Shown piece after piece: positions 55,700 to 60,436 of a stretch of 60,436 bases of DNA. The stretch is taken from positions 1 to 60,436 of the forward strand of contig JAPLFE010000119.1 in assembly GCA_026390855.1 (NCBI GenBank), written 5' to 3'. Below the pieces are notes generated by a model that saw only the letters and a program-made list of their open reading frames with translations, was not told the DNA's origin and searched no databases. The translations under genes and the position numbers were made by a program. Positions within the stretch are counted from its first letter, which is position 1; each line of letters opens with the position of its first letter. Origin of the DNA: Chlorobiales bacterium (GTDB lineage: Bacteria; Bacteroidota; Chlorobiia; Chlorobiales; Chlorobiaceae).

Positions 55700-57001
55700 A
55701 TGCAATCCTACTTTAACTTTCAGAAACACGGCACCAGTTATCGTCAGGAAACACTTGCCGGCATTACTACGTTTTTCACCCTCTCCTATATCATCATTGT
55801 CAATCCGGCCATTCTTGCGGCAGCGGGCATTCCCAAAGACGCTTCCATGACGGCCACCATTCTCACGTCAATTTTCGGCACCCTTTTGATGGGGGTTTAC
55901 GCAAAACGCCCCTTTGCCGTAGCCCCATACATGGGCGAAAATGCCTTTATTGCCTATACCGTTGTGCACACACTCGGCTATTCATGGCAAACTGCTTTGG
56001 CTGCCATCTTTATCAGCGGGGTACTTTTTACCCTCATCACCCTTGGCGGCCTGCGTCAATGGCTTTCCACCGCTATTCCCGGTACGCTTAAACACAGTTT
56101 TTCAGTCGGTATCGGGCTCTTCCTGGCGTTTATCGGGCTCAACAACATGGGGCTCATCACTCTCGGGGTTCCAGGGGCACCCGTACAGCTGGCCAATATC
56201 GCCAAACTCCCGGTTCTTTTGAGTCTTGTAGGATTGCTCATTACCGCAGTCCTGCTTATCCAGCGAGTTACCGGTGCTATTCTTGCGGGTATCGCCGTTA
56301 CTACTGCGGCTTTTCTTCTCACAGGCCTTATCCCTGTTCCGTCAGCAGTTTTCAGTATGCCCCCATCGATTGAACCGATCTTCATGAAAATCAACGTTCA
56401 GGGAGCCATGACCTGGGGATTTGCAGGTGTTATCACCAGTGTTCTGATCATGGATTTTGTTGATACCATGGGGACCCTGTTTGGCTTATCTTCACGAGCA
56501 AACCTGCTCGACGAAAACGACAACCTGCCGGAAATTGAAAAGCCAATGCTGGTTGATGCACTTTCCACCATCGCCGCATCACTTTTCGGAACCACAACAG
56601 CAGGTGTTTATATTGAATCAGCAGCAGGTATCGAACAAGGGGGTAAAACAGGCTTTACGGCACTTGTTGTTGCCGCTCTTTTTGCTCTGGCCCTGTTTTT
56701 CGCACCGATTCTTACCATTGTTCCGGCGTATGCCTACGGCCCGGCACTGGTTGTTGTCGGCATGTTCATGATGCAGTCAGTAACAAAATTCAATTTCGAC
56801 GACTACAGCGAGCTTCTCCCGGCATTTCTGACAATTGTTCTTATGATATTCACCTTCAACATCGGGGTAGGTATCACTGCAGGATTTATTGCTTATGTTA
56901 TCTTGAAACTCTTCACAGGACGGGCAAGAGAAGTACGAGCCGGAATGTGGATACTTGCCTTACTTTCGTTTACCTTTTATCTTTTCTATCCCTACCATTA
57001 A
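55700..57001 (+). CDS. NCS2-family purine permease (AzgA-like)
   Basis: A 433-residue inner-membrane transporter with about 12-14 hydrophobic segments. The AzgA-group signatures are YRQETLAGITTFFTLSYIIIVNPAIL, RPFAVAPYMGENAFIAYTV and the later DFVDTMGTLFGL and TTTAGVYIESAAGIEQGGKTG. It imports hypoxanthine, adenine or guanine with protons. It is followed after three bases by a nitrilase-family gene, so the two may act together in nitrogen or purine use. Confidence 0.92.
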   Translation: MQSYFNFQKHGTSYRQETLAGITTFFTLSYIIIVNPAILAAAGIPKDASMTATILTSIFGTLLMGVYAKRPFAVAPYMGENAFIAYTVVHTLGYSWQTALAAIFISGVLFTLITLGGLRQWLSTAIPGTLKHSFSVGIGLFLAFIGLNNMGLITLGVPGAPVQLANIAKLPVLLSLVGLLITAVLLIQRVTGAILAGIAVTTAAFLLTGLIPVPSAVFSMPPSIEPIFMKINVQGAMTWGFAGVITSVLIMDFVDTMGTLFGLSSRANLLDENDNLPEIEKPMLVDALSTIAASLFGTTTAGVYIESAAGIEQGGKTGFTALVVAALFALALFFAPILTIVPAYAYGPALVVVGMFMMQSVTKFNFDDYSELLPAFLTIVLMIFTFNIGVGITAGFIAYVILKLFTGRAREVRAGMWILALLSFTFYLFYPYH

Positions 57002-57004
57002 ACT

Positions 57005-57871
57005 GTGAAAAGGATGCTCACCGCAAAACTGCGAATAGCCCAAATAGATTGCACACTTGCCAATTTCGATGAAAATCTCGCGCACCACTGCACCCTCATC
57101 GAACAGGCCATACGTGACGGTGCCGATGCCATAGCATTCCCGGAACTCTCCCTGACGGGCTATAATGTGCAGGATGCAGCCCAAGATATTGCCATGCATA
57201 TCGAAGATCCCAGGCTTGAACCCTTGCGTGAACTCAGCCGGAATATCTGCATTATCTGTGGCGGTATTGAGCTCAGCGACGATTACGGCGTCTATAACTC
57301 TGCGTTTATGTTTGAGGAGGGAGTGGGAAAAAGTGTCCACCGCAAAATCTACCTTCCAACCTACGGCATGTTTGAAGAGTTGCGATATTTTTCTGCAGGT
57401 CAGCAAATCAAGGCAATAAATTCAAAAAAGCTTGGTCGAATCGGGGTCGCAATCTGTGAGGATTTCTGGCATGTCTCAGTACCCTACCTGCTGGCTCATC
57501 AGGGCGCAAAGTTGCTCTTTGTCCTCATGTCAAGTCCTCTGCGCATGTCTCCCGGAACAGGAAACCCTGCAATTGTAACCCAGTGGCAGACAATTGCCAC
57601 CACCTATGCATTTTTATTCAGCAGTTATGTCGCCTGTGTAAACCGTGTGGGTAATGAGGACAGCTTCACCTACTGGGGCAACTCATCACTGACTGGGCCT
57701 GAAGGCACCCTTCTTTCCGCCGCCCCCCTGTTCAAACCGCATAGTATGGATGCCAGCATCGATTTTGCCGATGTCAAACGCGCCCGCCTGCATTCGTCTC
57801 ATTTTCTTGACGAAGATCTCCGTCTTATCGGTGCAGAACTGAACGACATCATCACCGGGTGCCGCCCATAA
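57005..57871 (+). CDS. Carbon-nitrogen hydrolase (nitrilase superfamily)
   Basis: A 288-residue amidase of the nitrilase superfamily. The catalytic triad is E47 (AFPELSLTGYN), K114 (VHRKIYLPTYG) and C151 (VAICEDFWH). The form TGYxxxDxA..YGVF-like resembles the glutaminase domain of NAD synthetases. It hydrolyses an amide to acid and ammonia; the substrate is unknown. The GTG at 57005 starts three bases after the permease stop; the ATG at 57014 is an alternative start. Confidence 0.88.
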   Translation: MKRMLTAKLRIAQIDCTLANFDENLAHHCTLIEQAIRDGADAIAFPELSLTGYNVQDAAQDIAMHIEDPRLEPLRELSRNICIICGGIELSDDYGVYNSAFMFEEGVGKSVHRKIYLPTYGMFEELRYFSAGQQIKAINSKKLGRIGVAICEDFWHVSVPYLLAHQGAKLLFVLMSSPLRMSPGTGNPAIVTQWQTIATTYAFLFSSYVACVNRVGNEDSFTYWGNSSLTGPEGTLLSAAPLFKPHSMDASIDFADVKRARLHSSHFLDEDLRLIGAELNDIITGCRP

Positions 57872-57886
57872 TGCCCTGTGGCGGCG

Positions 57887-58750
57887 CTACTGCTCCATTG
57901 AAAACCCTGGAGGGGTTAAGCTCTTACGGTATGTTTCCGGCAGTCGTTTCATAGCTGCCAAGGCGTCTTCCTCGCTCTCAAAGAGCCCGAAAACGGCTGA
58001 ACCGCTGCCTGATAGAGAGGCAAAAACACATCCAGCTTCAAGAAGCGTGGATTTCACAAGCTTCACAGCTGGAAAGTGATCAAAAACAGCAGGCTCAAAG
58101 TCATTCTCAAACACAGGAAACACCTCTTTTTTCCCCGATAAACAAAGGTCTGAAGCACACTGTTTCAAATCAGGAAGCTCACGATCAAAACGCGGGTAAA
58201 AGTTTTTGTATGCCCATACCGTTGAAATATGTTCTTCAGGAAAAACCGTTACCACAAAGTACGGCAGGGTAAACCCTAAATCATCAAGATCATCACCAAT
58301 ACCTTTTGCATAAGCTAAGCCCTTTATTTCCAGGAAATAAGGTACATCTGCGCCAAGCGCTACAGCAAGGGTATGCAGATCAGCTGATGAGGCATTGACC
58401 TTCCAGAGTTCATTCAGGACCCTCAACACTGTAGCCGCATCGCTGCTTCCTCCTCCAAGCCCGGCACCAAAAGGCACCTGTTTATGCAGCCTCATCGTCA
58501 CGCCACTCTTGATCCCGGCAAACTGCTGCAGGGATTTAGCCGCCCTGATGCAAAGGTTATTGTCATCAACCGGGAGCGTTACATTGGAACAACTCATCGA
58601 AATAACTTCGGATTCGGAGAACTCAATGACATCATACCAGTTGATCGGTGCAAAAATAGTCTCAAGCGTATGGTACCCGTCTTCACGCTTACCGGTGATT
58701 AAAAGGCCAAGATTGATTTTTGCAAAGGATTTTACAGACAACGGAGGCAT
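57887..58750 (-). CDS. ispE: 4-diphosphocytidyl-2-C-methyl-D-erythritol kinase
   Basis: A 287-residue GHMP kinase of the methylerythritol-phosphate isoprenoid pathway. SFAKINLGLLITGKREDGYH (10-29) is the N-terminal signature, the ATP loop is VPFGAGLGGGSSDAATVL, and ADVPYFLEIKGLAYAKGIGD and SLSGSGSAVFGLF are the third and fourth motifs. The ATG at 58750 is used; a TTG three codons upstream is less likely. It converges on the nitrilase gene with 15 bases between the stops. Confidence 0.94.
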   Translation of the reverse strand: MPPLSVKSFAKINLGLLITGKREDGYHTLETIFAPINWYDVIEFSESEVISMSCSNVTLPVDDNNLCIRAAKSLQQFAGIKSGVTMRLHKQVPFGAGLGGGSSDAATVLRVLNELWKVNASSADLHTLAVALGADVPYFLEIKGLAYAKGIGDDLDDLGFTLPYFVVTVFPEEHISTVWAYKNFYPRFDRELPDLKQCASDLCLSGKKEVFPVFENDFEPAVFDHFPAVKLVKSTLLEAGCVFASLSGSGSAVFGLFESEEDALAAMKRLPETYRKSLTPPGFSMEQ

Positions 58751-59251
58751 AGCAAGCAATTATATTTTAGAGAAATAAATTCGGCATACCATCAGCAGGG
58801 ATATGGAGCAACTTGATGACCCAAAGGAAACCAACGAGCAAACGAAAGATCCCTCTTTATCTTGATTTTTACAAGTGAATTACCATTGCTGTTGAAGGCA
58901 AAATCAAGCCCGTAGGGGAACATGAGAACCTTGGCCTGTATCTTGCTGAAAAACCAATAACACCAGCAGAAGAGGGAACCAAAGCGGAAAATCCTGGATC
59001 CGATAATTGTCATAAAAGCTAAGCGGGAACTTGAGATAAAGAACGGGTGATATGACTTTACGCCCGATATCGGAAATATTCTATTTTTACGAGTTAAGAG
59101 TGTATAGATCTTTGCGATGAGATACGAAAACAGAAAACGCCTGAATGCGCAGTATTCTGCAATGTATTTGAAGTTTCTTTGCAAAAGAAGGAAATACAAG
59201 AACACGTGCTATCGTCATTCGCATAGAGGAGTTCATGACCGTAGTAAGCGC
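58751..59251. other. Region with no recognised gene
   Basis: About 500 bases. A reverse frame (58792-59205) has a composition unlike neighbouring proteins (rich in Phe, Ile, Tyr, Lys) and matches nothing I know; the forward strand is broken by stops. It may be part of the decayed block that follows. Confidence 0.4.
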
Positions 59252-59346
59252 TTAACAGAAAGTAATTCCGTATTCAATTCCGAAACAATCAAGTACTTGG
59301 TTTACATCTTCTTCAAGGGTTTGGGTATTTCTCATCGGTCGCAGTT

Positions 59347-59406
59347 GTTCTTCATTTGGTTTAATCCCGGGAACGCTGAGCCCCAGCTCGGCACAACACT
59401 GTGCCT
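59347..59406. repeat. 60-bp dispersed repeat, copy 2
   Basis: Same 60-base segment as 49636-49695 with one mismatch. It lies beside the degraded Fic/HsdS sequences and may be their 3' flank. Confidence 0.85.
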
Positions 59407-59484
59407 TTATGGAAATTATGTACTGGTGACTGGGTAGTGAAATAGAATGCCGAGCTCGGGCTCGGCATTCCCTGATAAGTTTTT

Positions 59485-59998
59485 TCACGCATACCGTTGC
59501 ACCACCTCTGGCCTGACCCGCCATTCACCGGAAAGCATCTTCTGCATTAACCCACGTTTTCTGGGATTTATATTTTTCAAATAATTGCTTTCTTCACGAA
59601 AAAGTTCATCGTGTGTAGTGATGATATTTTCAATTGCGGAACTGTCTTTGGCTTCTTGAAGCGCGAGGGTATTCCGCATACCGTGGCACCACCTCTGGCC
59701 TCACCCGCCATTCACCGGAAAGCATCTTCTGCATTAACCCTCGTTTTCTGGGATTTATATTTTTCAAATAATTGCTTTCTTCACGAAAAAGTTCATCGTG
59801 TGTAGTGATGATATTTTCAATTGCGGAGCTGTCTTTGGCTTCTTGAAGCGCGAGGATATTCACTAAAATTGACTGATTGGGAATACTGCGTGACATCCCT
59901 TTTAATTCTGCTAAATAACGGTGTGCCGATGCGGCTTTTTTAAGCACAGAAACTGTTTCCAGTTCAATCGCAAGAGGTAAAGAGGGTATGCTATAGGA
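59485..59998 (-). pseudogene. Chimeric remnant: Fic N-terminal domain joined to an HsdS-like tail
   Basis: The 5' part reads IPSLPLAIELETVSVLKKAA, then HRYLAELKGMSRSIPNQSIL and LQEAKDSSAIENIITTHDEL, the N-terminal domain of Fic-family AMP transferases. It then changes to NYLKNINPRKRGLMQKMLSG and EWRV, the C-terminal tail typical of type I restriction specificity subunits. The catalytic Fic motif HPFxxGNGR is absent. The 187-base tandem duplication within it shifts the frame. No start codon fits the beginning. The result is a fused relic, not a working gene. Confidence 0.7.
59491..59864. repeat. 187-bp direct tandem duplication
   Basis: The segment 59491-59677 is repeated at 59678-59864 with about six mismatches. 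187 is not a multiple of three, so the coding frame shifts between copies; each copy encodes the AIENIITTHDELF to GEWRVRPEVV stretch. A few mismatches show that the duplication is not very recent. Confidence 0.88.
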
Positions 59999-60077
59999 TA
60001 TGGCTGGTTATATGTGTAAAGAAAACGGGAGTTTTTTATACTTGAGTACATTAACGTGTATAGGACTTGACCTTTTT

Positions 60078-60266
60078 CTATACATGCCGTTTTGCTCCTT
60101 TGCTTTTGCGTTCACTTTCGGTGATGAGCATGGCAAGATTGAGAAAAGCCCGGAAGTCGAGAATGTCAAGTTGATGACTTCCCTCATAAAACCTTGTAAC
60201 CGTTCTGATGAAACTCTTTCTCGTTGCTTGCAAGATAATTTTCAATAGTACGAATGGTAACTTCAA
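60078..60266 (-). pseudogene. Fragment of a putative DNA-binding protein, with deletion
   Basis: Two pieces in different frames read EVTIRTIENYLASNEKEFHQ with NGYKVL, and DILDFRAFLNLAMLITESER. From memory this resembles a family of putative DNA-binding proteins seen next to Fic/Doc or restriction genes. The middle section is deleted and a stop follows KVL. The family name is not certain. Confidence 0.45.
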
Positions 60267-60306
60267 AAAAAAAAAGCAGTTAGTTCAAATGCCTCTAATT
60301 CCATTT

Positions 60307-60435
60307 CTAATACAATAATGAATTCATAATCCAAGACCAAGCAACGATGGAATGGACTCTTGGTGTATCATGTTCCATCATCCTTAACGAAACCTCCAAG
60401 TGGTCTTCAAGAGCATCCAAGCTGTCAAAGACCAC
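60307..60435 (-). pseudogene. Transposase C-terminal end (IS630-like), partial at window edge
   Basis: The minus-strand frame open from the window edge reads VVFDSLDALEDHLEVSLRMM, then EHDTPRVHSIVAWSWIMNSL, ending at TAG (60307-60309). The pattern (SLDALEDHL, RVxSIVAWPWI) resembles the end of IS630-type transposases. Only 42 codons are visible, so whether the element is complete cannot be told. Confidence 0.5.
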
Positions 60436-60436
60436 A

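Noticed and set aside
58792-59205. 137-codon reverse frame
   Set aside because: Its composition is unusual and it matches no family I know; not enough to call a gene.

Overview
The window looks like chromosomal DNA of a green sulfur bacterium (Chlorobiaceae/Chlorobiota). This is an inference from the style of the core proteins (Gap, DnaJ, archaeal-type ProRS, malic enzyme, pyruvoyl-dependent arginine decarboxylase, ParA/CHAD/PPK group) and from many starts that lack a Shine-Dalgarno sequence. No chlorosome or photosystem gene is present to prove it. No rRNA, tRNA or CRISPR array was seen.

Layout. 1-2.6 kb: end of proA, then an AT-rich two-gene Septu-type defence module (ATPase + HNH nuclease). 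2.7-9.5 kb: lolD, a DegT-family aminotransferase, mpl, a damaged gap gene, a flavodoxin-like protein and malic enzyme. 9.5-13.5 kb: the heat-shock operon hrcA-grpE-dnaJ (minus strand) and a 5'-truncated prmC. 15-20 kb: phosphate-response cluster (porin, PstS-like binding protein, PhoB, PhoR). 20-24 kb: Nudix hydrolase, a methylglyoxal synthase remnant, a GNAT/PlsC acyltransferase pair and a calcineurin-like phosphoesterase beside a PHP remnant. 24.7-31.2 kb: a Cys-rich LRR-like protein, a CHAD-ParA-ppk operon and arginine decarboxylase. 31.2-36.8 kb: TonB receptor-ExbB-ExbD-TonB-secreted phosphatase operon. 37-41 kb: RodZ-like protein, small hypotheticals, a tripartite HipBST toxin-antitoxin locus with three operators, and an IS3-type remnant. 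41-47 kb: thioesterase, methyltransferase + radical SAM/SPASM pair, homospermidine synthase + PLP decarboxylase. 47-58.7 kb: second LRR-like paralog, arsenate reductase-like protein, PhoU, DUF2934 protein, bacterioferritin, ProRS, peroxiredoxin, purine permease, nitrilase, IspE. 58.8-60.4 kb: a graveyard of defence and mobile-gene fragments (Fic_N/HsdS chimera with a 187-bp tandem duplication, transposase end).

The unifying theme is phosphate. Three sites (upstream of the porin/PstS cluster, of arginine decarboxylase and of the TonB operon) share four 7-bp repeats at exact 11-bp spacing, the geometry of a PhoB box. With phoBR, phoU, ppk and the CHAD/ParA genes, the window seems to encode phosphate sensing, scavenging across the outer membrane, and polyphosphate storage, possibly with active positioning of polyphosphate granules. 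A second shared upstream motif (25 bp, 22 identical) precedes both small DUF2934 genes and resembles an ECF-sigma promoter.
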